The notes under the pieces: model-generated
The model's input: the letters and a program-made list of their open reading frames with translations, nothing else
Told to the model about the DNA's origin: nothing
Database searches by the model: none
DNA from: Pteria penguin
Taxonomy: Eukaryota; Mollusca; Bivalvia; Pterioida; Pteriidae
Length of the DNA: 64,000 nucleotides
Assembly: GCA_035048485.1 (NCBI GenBank)
Contig: CM068586.1
Location: forward strand, 27,298,349-27,362,348
Reading direction: 5' to 3'
Shown: positions 12,001 through 24,762 of the stretch, one piece after another
Numbering within the stretch: the stretch's first letter is position 1
Layout: each line of letters begins with the position of its first letter
Translations under genes and position numbers: made by a program

Positions 12001-15000
12001 TCCTATTTGACAACTTCTGCGTTACAAAACATTTTACTCTTGAAATTTGAGGTTTAGCAGTTGTTTACACTTAAAAATGGAAAAAATGAAATGTTCATAA
12101 TTTCTCTTAAGCATGAATTTTTTTTTCTTTTCAGGGAATGATTCGACATCGTATGAGGAATATCGAAATTGCGCAGATATAAGCATCGAGAACAGTACCA
12201 TGGAGAATTTCTCTCAAAATATTGGCGACGTAGAATCTATGTCAAATAACGATCTACTGGCATCTCTTTTAATCTTAGCAGATGTAAATCCTAGCGGAGA
12301 TACAAATACTTCAACTACAGAACTGTCTTCTAACACATCCACTGATGCCTCCGGCATGTTACTTGATAATTTACTAAGCATGGGTCTATTAGTTCCTGAT
12401 ACACCGGCAAAAACTGTGACACCTGCACAAGTGATCGCTGGTTCTCTGTCGTTTGATGTGCAACAGAACCATGTTGAAACAAATCAAGGCAATTACACTG
12501 CTGATACTAATGGGGTTTCCCTTAACGAGGACAAAAATGTAATGGATATGAACTCTTGGCATGCGAAAGATAGTCGAGCAGCAAACGAAAATAATATGCT
12601 GTGGTGGTCCCATGAAAACTTTCCATATGACGGGCAGTTAGAGAAACAGAGTGTATCCACCCATTGGGAGAGTGTTTCGCCTACCGTCGTACCACAAGAA
12701 GTAGTGCACACTGTTAACCAGTCACCTGGGCATAATTCTTTTCAAACAAACTCTAACGAACATAAAATCGGAAACAACTTTCAAAACGCTTTTAGAACTC
12801 AGCAACATACAAATAATGAAATTCATTTTAACAAGGTTCCATCTAATGACAATACGTTTCACAATGTTTTCGCTACAAACGAACAGGACATCAACAATCA
12901 GTTTTATCCCGAGGTGTCTACAACATTTGCGTTTACGCGAAGATCGGGACCTCAACCTACACCTACTGCATCCACTATAGATAATATTCCTTTATCTGGT
13001 GCTACGGAAAACGTCGAAAGCCATGATGCAACACCGTATGATATAAATAGACCTTCGCTCGTTCTCGAATCAGAGGATCTACAACCTACAGGAACAAGAA
13101 GTGCACTTGATACCATTGAAGGAAATGTTAAACCACAAACTACAAATTTTACATTCAGTGTCTTGGGTATTAACAATCCTCTAATTATGTCACCTCCAGA
13201 AAGTAATATTACATCCGAGCAATTGAATGTTCAACCATATGATAGCGGTTTATCAAAGTTTCAAATAAATTTTCTGAACAGGATTTCAGAGGAACACGAA
13301 CAAACTTCTTATATGCCAATTGTCTCTACTACACAAGGTCCAGCATTTACGAATCAAAAGCCACTGACAGAGCAGACAAGAGCATGGATCGATCCTCATA
13401 CTGGTCAGGACCGTAATACTGTCACTATAAGTCCTCCGATCGGACAGACCTTTGTAAATGAAAAATCTACAAAAGAAACCACTTCTGTAGATTACACAAC
13501 CACCACAGTAAATCCCATCGACCCAAAGAATCTCAGGGATAATTTGCCTTCTTATAATCCTCTCTTTGTGTGGAGTTATCCATCGGATAATGGGGTTACT
13601 CGGAAATGGGTTGATCAACCTAAACAAGATATTATTGAGAGATCATCACTTGATAAAAACATATCTCCATTAGAAAATTCCTATTTCCAAAATCATGAAC
13701 AGCAATTCTACCAGGAACAATATGCTCATAACTTAAAAGTTTTATCGTCATCATCATCAAAATCAAAACATGTATTACCTGATTCAGAGAATCATCAGAT
13801 AATTCCGGTACATCAAGGTCACAGAGGGCATATTGATCATAGCCACCATCAAGGCAATCATCACCGCATGTCTTCAAGAGATGATACTTATGTCTGGGTA
13901 GCTCCATCATCAGAAGGGTCAATAGAGTGGAAACACCCTGGTATGGAAAATGAAGTATTTCAAGCTTCGCCCAGAGAACATGCAATATCTAAAAGTCTTT
14001 CAATCGAAGCAGTTGGTTGGCAAGCACCTAACATCGAAAGTTCCGGTTGGCAGGCGCCTCCAGCCGAAACTCCTAGAAGACAAATCGCTTCCACTGAAAT
14101 TGCTAGATTAAGAGATTCTACTAATGAACCCTCTGAGTGGCAAGGTTTATTAAATGAAAATTCTGCCTGGCAGACACCATCCATTGAAACGTCTGGTTGG
14201 CAATCACCGCCTATGGAAACATCCAGTGGACAGGCGCCATCAATTAAAAATTCTGGTTTGCAGGTACCACCTATTGAAATTTCTGGTTGGCAGGAACCAT
14301 CGACTGATACAACCAGTTGGGAATCATCACCCATCGAGACTTCTGGTTGGGAAGCCCCATTATCTTTTACTCCAGATTCACAAAATAATTTCAAAGACGA
14401 TATGAAAGAAAATGTGGAAACACAAAACTACTTGCCATCAGTAAATGGTGAGAAACAACACACTCTCCTTCAGGATAACTCATCAGAACTATTGATTTCT
14501 TCAAAATCAGACATAAAAACAACAAACAGTGAATCTAACTTAGAACTGTATTCTCTTATATCTGATAATGTAGAGCGGAATCAAACTTTTCATGAAAAGC
14601 CTCAGACAGCACAGGACACATCGACATTTGATGGAGACCCATCTCAACTTGGCCAATCTGTAAAGGAAACCTTTGAACAAATGCGGATGGATCAAACAAT
14701 AGAGAAAACGACATCCGTGAAAAAGTCAAATCCGTCCTCCATGCTATCAAAACATTATTTGGATACATTGCCGATGGAGACAACACAGTCAAAAAAAGAT
14801 TTAACTCCATCACAAGATGATACTTCTCAATCACGTGACGATATGCTACACTCCAGTAAGAAAATATTACACTCTCAATTCGATTCCATGCATCCTCAAA
14901 TTGATCAGTCTCATTTGCAAGTCAACATATCAAAACCAAATTTCGGTATGCTAAATTCACAATATGACATTCCACAATTCTCACAAAATATGAAAACCTC

Positions 15001-18000
15001 AAAAATTGATATGACAGATGTACTTGATGACATCTCACATCCCGAAGTAGTGATACGAAATGCACAAGTTGATGCCCCAAATTATCGAAAAGAAATACAG
15101 AGTTTACCAATGGAATTAGAAATTTTACGGTCAAACATGCAAAGTACACAATTAGCTTTGTCACAGTCACAAAGCAGTATTCAAATCTCCGATGCTGAAT
15201 TTGAAACCACAACGCCAAATCCGAAATTCGATAGGTCACCTTCGATGTACCGAATGTCACAAACACCAATTCATGTATCACCGTCATCAACAATCACACC
15301 GTATGTTCAAAATTCATATCTGCCTGTGGATGATTCACTCACTAGTGTCAAAAAAGCCAAATTAGATCTTTCTAGTTTGGCATCAGACATTACTAAAGCA
15401 CTGGAAAATATAAAAATCACTCAAAATATTTTTAACAATTCGATTGAAAATAGAAAGGTTTCAATTAATAAATCAAACTCGGATAATGATTCCTTCGGTA
15501 CACACTCTTCTTTTGAAAAGTCAGAAAATGATATGATGCATTCACGCAATGCTATGACAAATTTACAAACTAATATAACACATATGAAAACTGAGATAAC
15601 GAACCCCCCAAAAGCTATGACATTTAAACAAGATAATATATTACCCACTCAAAATCATATATATGCACAGGAAGGAATATCACCAGAAAATACATTAGGA
15701 AATGATATTTTAAATGTAGAAAACGATATCCTAGATTTAGAAAATGTTTTAAATTCTTACAATATTTTAGAGCATTCCCAAAATGATTTAAAACTTAACC
15801 AAAACAGTACAATGTTTACGAAAAGCGGAATGGGAAATACTCAACACTTCACAAAATCTGATGGTGATTTAACAGATCTACAGAAAGAAAAAGATAATTA
15901 CATAGTCAAAAGATTGAATTCACATCAAACTACTACTAATTCTCAATCTGAAACGTTAAACAAAATAAATAATCTTATGTATAATACTAATACTATTGGC
16001 GAAAACTCGCAAAGCACAAATTCATATTTACAAAATTCAGATCCGTCCCCCAATCCAGGAACTGATATTTCGTCACACAACAATTTATCAAATAGTAATA
16101 TACCCGATAAAATTTTATTGCCTATTATATCAGAACCTGGCCCACCACATTCAATATCAGCAAACCACATGTTTTCTGAAGTGCTACCCACAAACAATAC
16201 ATCACAACAACATATGTATCCTGAATTACCTCAAGATGTTAATATAGAAATGGGGTTCAATAGAACAAAAGATGATAGAGATGATAGAATGCTATATAAT
16301 AAATCCGATAAGGGCCTAAATAGCATTCTGTTCAACACAACGGATGGAGAGACCACAGTAGCGGACATAAATTTTCAAGACACAAGAAATCATATTTCTT
16401 TGAATGCCGAGTTAGAAAATACGTTGTATAAAAGCATCTATCCAGAATCACATACAATACATCAAAACCACAAAGCAGAAATACTAACACCATTCAAAAA
16501 ACTTGAATTACCATCAGCATATGAAAAAGGTATTACGGATAAACTAAACACTAACGAAAATAATACCGAATCACAAACGGCATATAAAAATAATTTTCCA
16601 GAAACGCAATCAGCATATGAAAACAATAATTCAGAAATATACCTGACGAATCACAGTATAATTTTAGATATAATTCAAGACTACAAAGATGCATACAATA
16701 GAAATCAAACATCAAATCCAGAAAATTACGAAAATGACATAATACATCAAGATATAAATCCAGACACACATATACCATACGAAAGTTCTATTTCAAATAA
16801 TTATTTGGAAAACCAAAATCTAATTCATATACCTCCAAAGCCTACAGGTGTTCGAACAAATTATGATTGGCAGCAAAATGAAAGCACAGATAGTCTTAAT
16901 AAACAATTTGATGTATTAGGCGATACAGACGGATATGACTTGAATACAGAGGAAGTGTTGAATCGTGAAGATTCTAAAGATATTAAAAAAGAGAACATCG
17001 TGACTGTAACTGCAATATCTGTGTCAAAAAATGCGAATAATTTATCAATGTCTACAGAACTTTCACCTGTCACCAGGAAACGTCTCTCTGACTACAATGT
17101 AGAAAATAGAGCTACTGACTGGAAACAAGGTTTGAACATAGATGGAAACAACCTACTAACCCATGATTATCCAATTATATCTGATATGTCGTCAGTTACT
17201 CAAGGACCAAATATGTGGATAGACCCCAATTCCTTTACAGCAAAGCACTTAGACACAGCAACAGAAATGTATCAAATTGACAACGACAAAGAAGCAATTA
17301 ATAAGTCAATGGCGACTAGCTTGCATGTTCCACAACAATCAATGATCGATACCGTATTATCGGCGAATAAACAAACTCCTAACCGATTGCCACTACAAAG
17401 CCAATCCTCGACAAACGGTCAGCAAGCACAAATTTTAGTAAAGAATGCAAACAGGGAACCAACACTCCTGGAAAGTGTATTACGAGAAGATCCGTCCTAT
17501 AGCACAATATTTGATAGTAATTCATCATTATTGGATGCAATAGCAATGTTTGAAGAGACACTGAACGAACACGTTATTCCGGAAAATTCGTCATCAAAAC
17601 TAAAACAGTCTAAGCACACTGACAGTACGCTGACCGAAAATCCGAACGATACAAATGTCACGGCAGATATAACAGTTTATCAGACAAATACTGCAAACAG
17701 AACATTGCCAACAAAAATGCAAAATAATGTTAAACAAGACAGTAATTGGAATATTTACCCAGAGGACAATGTAGTACATAATTCTAATACTTTAGTAGGT
17801 CTATCTGAATCACCGAATTCTTCCACCGAATTGTCATCCAAACCAACATTTTATGAAAAGGATATCAGGCTGATCGTTAATTCTTCAAACGACGAAAATA
17901 ATGTAAGTTTCAAGTCTGAGGATATTAACAGACCTCGATCGAGTGCTTCATCTGATTTCGAAATAATAACAAGGAAGCCAATACAAAACGATATCAATAA

Positions 18001-19273
18001 GAACAATACACGAGTAAATAATTACCAAACGGAAGGAATGATGCCAAGTTTTGAATATACAACCCAAAACAACCTCAAGGAGAGAAATATTCTACTTGAT
18101 CTTCCATTGACTGTCACTGATAAAGCAAATAAACAAACAAACTCAGATCGTGGTCATTCAGGAATGCTAGCAAACATTTTGAAGCAAAATCATGCGGAGA
18201 TCGAGACAATTACCGGTGCTAGAAGAGACATAAAAAATGAAACCCTCCAATGGAATGAAAATTTGATTCGAGATAAAGGCAATATTAAGACAATTTCCAA
18301 TTTATCAACATCTAGTTCAGATGATAGCGACAGCAAAAAACGATATGAGGTTAGACTGCCTACGAATAAAAATAGGACGTCTTCATCATTCAGAAATGTC
18401 ATTCAACCTCATGAGACAGACGACGTAGCCAACAACAGAGAGAATAAAACTCCAATTCTATTTCGTTTACAAGATTCTGAAAAAGGTTTCGGCCCTCTTC
18501 TAATTTTCAAAAGTAAGGAAGACCTTGTGAAATTCTTCAATGCTCTTAAACAGATGACAGTTATAGAGAGAGTGCAAGTTCTGCAAAAGTTGCGCAGAAA
18601 TCGTATTAATAGAATAGGTTTTAAAAGGAAATCTTCAGAAAAACCAAAACAAAACAACCATTTCAGGACTATAATGTGGGATACAAGACCTCGAGTGATG
18701 CACATGCTTCAGCAATTATCCAAGACAGCAAAAGGTCGTCAGATTCTGAGAGATTTCAGTCAGCGAATTAAAGAATTCGAGAAAAAAGCAGCAGCAAGTG
18801 TGACATCCGAGGTCACTTCACCAAATACGAAAGTTGTGTCAACTCGTTCACTTTTTGATAAAATATCTGTAGGGAAGAAGAAAAAAGATCTGAATGTAGA
18901 TGACAATCATCCATTGCAAGCTTCTCAAAACAGCTTGACAACGAATTCACTCAAGAGTGATTTGCATTATAACCTTAGTCTACTCAATAAAATCAAATTA
19001 GTGGAGAAAGCTTTAACGAAAAGTTTACGGAAACACATGCTGAAGCCTACAACGAATAGGAAAGGTGTACAGAAGGTGTTCGTAGCATTACGTTTACTTG
19101 AAAAACGACGCCTTAATCTTCAATCACAAATAGAGTTTATGAAAAGGCAACAGACAATTATGAACCTAGCACCGGTTCTCAATGAACCAGTTGTCGTGTC
19201 TAATGGTGACAAACGTACTGTTCTTTTACCTTCTGGTTTCTTAGACAAAATGAAGGGACATAACTCTTCTTAG
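9012..19273 (+). CDS. Secreted AA15-like (chitin-binding type-4) protein with giant low-complexity tail
   Basis: Four coding exons join in phase: 9012-9014 (the ATG alone, followed directly by GTAAGT), 9764-9940, 11252-11639 and 12135-19273. All introns are GT-AG. The product is about 2568 residues. Residues 1-22 form a hydrophobic signal peptide. Residues ~25-200 match the AA15/chitin-binding type-4 fold: Met-Trp-Arg-Phe-Gly-Phe, Asn-Tyr-Asn-Asp-Asn, Cys-Gly-Val-Cys-Gly-Asp, Glu-Ala-Gly-Gly, Gly-Tyr-Phe-Glu-Phe-Arg, Cys-Val-Leu-Gln-Trp and Cys-Ala-Asp-Ile. Family enzymes use a mature N-terminal His and a second His before Gly-Tyr-Phe; here these align with Tyr and Lys, so copper catalysis is probably lost. 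The remainder is rich in Asn, Ser, Thr and Gln, with many N-glycosylation sequons, a 10-residue repeat (817-932), 7-residue repeats (from 1079) and a basic helical C-terminus (from ~2295). A secreted chitin-binding matrix role is inferred. Confidence 0.85.
9764..11639 (+). other. Exons 2-3 encoding the AA15-like domain
   Basis: Exon 2 (9764-9940, 59 codons) carries the signal peptide and the first part of the domain up to Cys-Gly-Gly-Ile-Glu. Exon 3 (11252-11639) carries most of the domain and ends in phase 1 after Tyr-Tyr-Ser. The acceptors are TTTTCTTCCAG and TGTTGTAG; the donors are GTAAGT and GTAATC. The third intron (11640-12134) leads to exon 4, which opens Gly-Asn-Asp-Ser and supplies the last domain strand (Asn-Cys-Ala-Asp-Ile). 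Introns 9015-9763 and 9941-11251 hold no recognised gene; 10917-11025 has a short match to the ~470-bp repeat. Confidence 0.82.
14015..14362 (+). repeat. 30-bp (10-residue) tandem repeat inside exon 4
   Basis: Eleven units of exactly 30 bp run from 14015 to 14344, followed by a partial twelfth. The consensus peptide is Gly-Trp-Gln-Ala-Pro-Pro-Ile-Glu-Thr-Ser. Spacing is perfect in all units although individual residues drift (Trp lost in units 3, 4, 8 and 9). The array lies at residues 817-932. The regular Trp and Pro spacing resembles repeats in extracellular matrix proteins; binding of glycans or self-assembly would be inference. Confidence 0.88.
14801..15690 (+). repeat. 21-bp (7-residue) degenerate repeats inside exon 4
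   Basis: From residue ~1079 the protein falls into seven-residue units with a hydrophobic first position (Met, Ile or Leu) and frequent Ser-Gln-x-Asp at positions 4-7, for example Met-Leu-Asn-Ser-Gln-Tyr-Asp. At least 14 consecutive units are obvious (14801-15094). The phase stays recognisable to ~15480 and resumes one residue off near 15533. The unit is degenerate, so expansion is old. Confidence 0.7.
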
Positions 19274-20400
19274 GCGTTCAAGCAAATACGTAGGTGCACA
19301 CAAGGTAACACACGTATGGTGACGAATGAATAGGTGTTTTCCAAACATGCTAATTTAAATTTTACCTACTTCACGCAACCAGACAATGTGGATGAGACAA
19401 AATATGTCTTGAATAGTTTGTTAGCTTGGGAAATACACACTTTAAAATCAAATTAATTTTGAAACACGCGAATGGTAGGGTTGGACGATGTATTTGATCG
19501 ACAACTGTACAAACTCGTACTAATTTATGGTAGTTATATTGATGTTTGACGAGCCATTCAATCTTGACCTATAAATTAAAAAAGTGCACCAACTTGTCCC
19601 ATAAGCGATAAATCAATAGTAGGCCATTTCGATATTCGTTCTTTATAATAGCATCTTTAAATATATGTGAAAACTTTAGTACTTAGGCACGTTATATGAA
19701 CAAAACTTGAAGATTAATTAAAACCAAAAAATTTCAAGTGAACAAGCCACAGGTATAAATGTAATATCTACTCAAATATAGTTTCATAAATGCGCTCTTC
19801 GGTTTATGAAAAAAGATTTAAAACAGAAACATCAATGGCTGTCTGGAGACAAGTGCTTTGCAATATTTCAGAACCAAAATCTCGGAAATAATCCACTGAA
19901 TACAATAAACCATTACCAAGAGTGATAGGTCGACATTTGACATGTCATCGTGAATCATCACAATCTGCATGATCATTTTCACCTTAATATTGTTTCATTC
20001 TTATTGTTCTTATTGAAATCCAGAAAGTATTAAAATATGTTGTTTCAAGTTGTTTTTATTTGTATCATAGAATTCATTTGAATGCTCCAGCGTCTTTCAT
20101 ATTGAATATGACATGACAGTTGTAAATTTCCATTGTCTTTCATAGATTAAATGATATGTGAAAATAGTTGTGTTAAATATGTTTTATTTTCTTGTGAAAT
20201 ACCTAAAACATAAATCGTGTAAATTCATACCCGAATACTATTCCGACATTTTATAAGAGGATTAGTCGTACTTGAAATATTTTGTGCTATGATTAACATT
20301 AGAAGAAGAAAAAAACCTCTCAAAAATGGTATCTGTATGCCACTTAAAACTTCCACGTATAATTGCTGTCAAATAAATATGTAAAGAAATAAATCATTGG
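19274..20400 (+). other. 3' UTR region of the giant gene
   Basis: Non-coding AT-rich sequence. AATAAA signals are present at 19914-19919 and twice near 20372-20395; which is used cannot be decided. No other feature is seen. Confidence 0.4.
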
Positions 20401-20879
20401 TATTCGTTCCGGCATCCTGTTCACAGTAACATATAAAAAAGTTGAGAAAATAGGATTTGTTTCAGTTTAAATAAACGTCGATGTTATTTTCTTACGAAGG
20501 GAATATGCATCAAGGTGGAATTAGTTCCCTGACTTCAGCCAATAATGTTCCAATGATGGATACTTATATAATGTGATTTTAATATGTGTAATATGTACAT
20601 TCAGCAGTTCAATTATAAATTCTTGATTTTGCTTTTTAAATTCACCATATGTAAGAGAGCGCTCCATGGCATTTTAAAACGAAAGTAGGAAATCCTCCAC
20701 TGATAACGTAATACAATATAAATATTAAATCTTAAAGTGGTCTTTGCAAAAATATACACCACATGAAAAAGATGCCATTCATACACAATATACGAAATAC
20801 CTGGATGAATAAAAGGAAATCCACCATATTCGGTAAATTACACTTGCTCCTTTAATGTGACATAGTACTTGGAAGTGTT

Positions 20880-21150
20880 ATTACCTTGAGTAGTTTTGGT
20901 AGAGTGCATGGCTCATGACCGAGTGTTCGATTCTCTCTTACAACTCCTAGGTATCCTGTCTCTCGTATGAGACAGTAACACCTACACTCCATGTCAAGGT
21001 GATTTGTGTCATACAGCTTGGTCAGGCGTCTTCTGTCTTCTCTTTCAGTTACTTCTCTGTGTCTTGTTTGATAATATTCTCTGGAAGGTGACTCCCAATA
21101 AAAACACCAAATACGTTCAATCCTATATTGCATCATACATTCAAAGTTAC
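20880..21150. repeat. tRNA-like SINE fragment joined to a dispersed repeat
   Basis: GGTAGAGTGCATGGCTCATGACC with GTGTTCGATTCTC (20898-20938) has the spacing of RNA polymerase III A and B boxes but cannot fold into a full tRNA. The following block (20990-21065) is the reverse complement of a sequence also found at 55940-55990 and 58120-58165 (CAGAAGACATTTGAC ... TGTATAACACAAATCACC). Fragments only. Confidence 0.45.
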
Positions 21151-21159
21151 ACACAAATG

Positions 21160-23160
21160 TAGGTTTGTTTTGTTTCTATAGATTAATTTACGGTAAAATG
21201 CACAATGTGTTGATATTTTTGAAAGAAAAGAATTATAAATACAAGACAATATTTGATTAGTATAAGACTTTATTAAACAACGTTGTAGGAAATTTAAAGC
21301 CTTTTACTTTAAAATGGATTGTCTGACCTTGAAATGAGACCAAAAGTACGACCAATTAAAGGACATGATCATGTACATATATGTATATTGGAAACAAAAC
21401 ATTTGATATTAATATGATCATTTAAATAGAGCTTAAGTAACTCTTAATTCGCCAGGAAGTAAATTACCTCATAATGATGTATCGTTCACTATACAAGAAG
21501 AAACAGGTTTCAGATTTTATAACTTATCATACAGGTGGGATATTAAAATCTCACACCTTTTTACACCTGCATCGACGAACTGTAATTCACAGCTCGCCCA
21601 CGTCAATCAAAACGACAGGTCGACAAATCATCCTATTGACAGCACTATACATCATCTGAAATTTAATCCAAACTAATAATGTATTTATTTATGATACAGT
21701 CAAACATTGTTTATTTCTCCCGAACTTTAAAAGAAAGGAACTTAAAGTTCTAAATCAGTCACTTGCGAAAACATGTATATATAAATATAAAATAATACAT
21801 AAAACATATTTAATGAAACCGAAGTGCATATAAATTAGCATAAAGGAAAAATAAATAGAAATAAAATAATAACCCCCCACGTATTTAGGATGCAAACACA
21901 AAAAATATTGGAAGATCAAGTGCCCAGGGAGAGAAATTATGTTCTGCTGAGTGGCAACATCCGTCACATAGGCTTTTGTAGGATTTTTTTTTGTGGATTG
22001 TATGCACACAAAACAAAGAAACGAGGTCTAAATATTTCAATTATTTGTGTTAATACCAATTGCTGTGATAAGAGTTATGGTCGTCAATCACCTCTGAAAG
22101 ATAAAGATTTTAAGAAGCATAAAAAGGATTTCCTGGAGCCGAATCGAACCCTATTTATTCTCTACTGTCAAAACACTCCAAGAAAACGTTAGAAATATAG
22201 TCGATAACTTAGTGATCATTTCTTCGACTACTCTTGCACCAGAAAAAGGTAAATGTTGGGTGTATTATTTCTATATCACTACCTAGGCACTAGCCGAGGT
22301 TGGGATTTCTTAAACGATCCCAACTAGTACTTATTTTTTTTCTAAATGGAACCAGAACTGCTGATAGATCCTATAAATTCAACGTTTATTCTTCAATTTC
22401 GACAGCTTTTTTTTCTTACCTTATGTTTTCAAAAATTTAATTCATTCTTTAAATAAATATGTCATCACTCAAATATGCCGTATTTAATGGTATTTCGATT
22501 GCAATCTTACCATTAGTAATGTGTGTTGTAGGTATTCATTACTTCAAGTACTCATCATTGAATTTGATACAATTGCTTTTCCGAGTTATTGTCAATAACC
22601 CTGTGTGACACATACGGCAGTTACTGGTTAATGTGTATAGTATTATCACAACACCATGATAGCCATTATCTAATGTGCATGACATTGACATCCGTATCCA
22701 TGTCTTTTACTGCTGAATATGTATTACATTAAACGTGGACATTAGCAATATAATTCACAATATCTGTAGGTCATATGAATGACATTGAAAGGTTATATAT
22801 ATGGCATCGGCAGTGCATAAATTGTAGTTCGACAAGTGAATGAATGACATTGACATATTTACATGACAGCTAATATGTGGGTCAGTTCCTAATTCAAATG
22901 CATTCATTACATAGCTTTCTTAAAATATGTGTACATTATTCATAATACAAAAAGTATATATTTTCATTGAACTTATTTAACCTTTAGAATGTTTTGACAT
23001 AGAAATACATTCCACATGCATTGAAAAAAGCAAACCTTGTCATATAAACTGAATTTTTGCCCTTTATATCAGAATTATGGTCTGACAGCATCTATTGATC
23101 TATACTGTTATCATTAATAATTTCAAACACATGATTAGTATAAGGTGAATTTAAAACACA
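21160..23160. other. AT-rich intergenic region
   Basis: I see no gene. At 21913-21975 there is a degenerate copy of the PLE terminal motif (GATCAAGTGCCCAGGGAGAG ... CATCCGTCACATAGG). The rest, including a stretch with repeated GACATTGACAT-like words at 22680-22860, holds nothing I can name. Confidence 0.4.
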
Positions 23161-23164
23161 GAAA

Positions 23165-23585
23165 CCGACTCACACATACGAGGAATGATCAATTTTTTCT
23201 CGGAATACCTCGAAGCTGCATTACGTGGCAGCCATGATTCGGAAGTGCGAGATTGTGCATTGTCCCGCAAGAGAAGAACGTCTCTGGGTAGCTTTCCTGT
23301 TCTCCGTTTAACAATCTCCTAATGCAGATTCTTTAACACATTTGCATAATATGCACCATTTGTCGTGCAGCCTTACGCAAGAAAATTAGTCATGGCTATT
23401 TCCTGATTGTCCCAAAAGAGAGATGTCATGACTTTCCCAGCTGAGGAAACACTCTTGAATTTTTAGCAAGGGTGATCCAGGTTGAATCCATTGCATGCTT
23501 TGTTTGGTTTCTGATTCAGAATCAAAATGGTACACTCAAGTTTCATCCCGAGTGACAATATGACAGTAAAACTCCCCGGATCATC
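23165..23585 (-). pseudogene. Decayed mariner-type transposase
   Basis: On the minus strand the translation contains the Tc1/mariner hallmarks in order: Arg-Asp-Glu-Thr-Trp-Val (with Trp read as a stop here), His-Phe-Asp-Ser-Glu-Ser, Lys-Gln-Ser-Met-Gln-Trp, Lys-Ser-Met-Thr-Ser-Leu-Phe-Trp-Asp, Asn-Gly-Ala-Tyr-Tyr-Ala and Leu-Leu-Arg-Asp-Asn-Ala. These include two of the acidic catalytic residues. Stop codons and frameshifts interrupt it and the N-terminal DNA-binding part is not seen. No terminal inverted repeats were identified. It is a dead fragment. Confidence 0.75.
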
Positions 23586-23589
23586 CTCA

Positions 23590-23760
23590 TAGCGAGACAG
23601 AAGTGAAAGTTTTTGAAAAATAGGTGAAGGTCATAGCTCAAGGTCACGAGCTAAAAGGTGATGACACTAAATGAAAGTTCTGGTTTTAAGGAATCTACCC
23701 GCAAAATAGCAAAGCCCTATCTGTAATGGAAAAGATATAACCAAAGTGGTTTTTTTTTAT
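23590..23760 (+). repeat. Single unit of the AGGTCA-rich repeat
   Basis: GTTTTTGAAAAATAGGTGAAGGTCATAGCTC...AAAGTTCTGGTTTTAAGGAATCTAC matches units of the larger degenerate array at 46975-48025. It directly follows the mariner remnant. Confidence 0.55.
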
Positions 23761-24590
23761 CTTTTGTTACTATCATTGCATACAAATATATTGATTACAT
23801 GTATATTAATTCACAATGTAAGTACATACCAGACTGACTGAACATAACTCTGATACAGTGAATATCTATACTTCATTATACAAGTACAATCTACAAAAAA
23901 TATACGTAGCAAACTTATACGATGATGGAATGTAACCCTTTTCATTTCTATCAATAGTTATCATACTGTTGGTGCACAAATTGTATACAATTTGGTTCTG
24001 CCAGCATTAAGATTAAAGATTAAAATTAAATTTATAATTATGTAAATGAAATGAAAGACAAGATTTTTACTATTAAAGAAACAAGAATTGTAAAATAAAA
24101 CTGTAGTTTATCTGTATTTAATGAATTATGCTTATAAAATATCATAATGATATCTAGTTTGTCATAAAGCATGTACCAATTATACAGATACAACTATAAA
24201 TACATATATCATACCTCAGTACCTTAACAAGTTGTTAATGTTAGGTATAATCTATATGAAGAGGAGTCAAAGCAATTAATCTATGTCAAGTACTGGTATA
24301 AATTTATTCCATTCTGTTACAAATGTCCTATATTTTCCTTAATTATTATATATCAATTTGTTTACATTATATACATTTTTATATATCTTTTCCATCCTAT
24401 AAATGTGACATTTCATTCTATATGTACAGAATTTTATATTCAGTAATATACAGCTATCTGCTGGATTTTTCATAGGTCCTAATATAAAATTTTATTTTGT
24501 CAAATCTATTTCAATAGATTTTTTCATAAATTCAAGGTGAATTTTGGACAATAGAGTACGGAAACGTATATGGACCCCCCTTTTTTTGAG

Positions 24591-24762
24591 GGGCAGGCTT
24601 GGTGTAGTGGTTAAGCGCTTGGCTTGCGGCGCCGACGATCTGGGTTCGATTCCCGGGTTGCGCCACTATGTTTAAGAGGTCGGTAACCTCCTGCTTCCAT
24701 GTCGCGATATAACTGAAAAATTGTTGAAAGCGACGTAAAACACCAAATCAACCAACCAACCC
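24591..24762 (+). mobile_element. tRNA-derived SINE
   Basis: Begins with a tRNA-like head: GGCTTGGTGTAGTGGTTAAG (A box) and GGGTTCGATTCCCGGG (B box). It then has TGCTTCCATGTCGCGATATAAC and ends in ACACCAAATCAACCAACCAA. A minus-strand copy of the same family is at 49034-49201. It interrupts a sequence that is continuous near 30890-30925 in reverse complement (GGACCCCCC + TTATTTTGT), with a short CCCCTT duplication, which confirms insertion. It is not a functional tRNA gene because it has no proper anticodon arm and carries a SINE body. Confidence 0.8.

Noticed and set aside
12113..12134. ATG at 12113 as the start of the giant open frame
   Set aside because: It lies in the polypyrimidine tract of the acceptor TTTTTTCTTTTCAG. 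Splicing from 11639 gives an in-phase fusion that completes the AA15-like domain, so the open frame is exon 4 rather than a separate gene.
24593..24667. tRNA gene
   Set aside because: A and B boxes are present but the anticodon arm does not form properly and a SINE body and tail follow; the same unit occurs at 49 kb with a target-site duplication.
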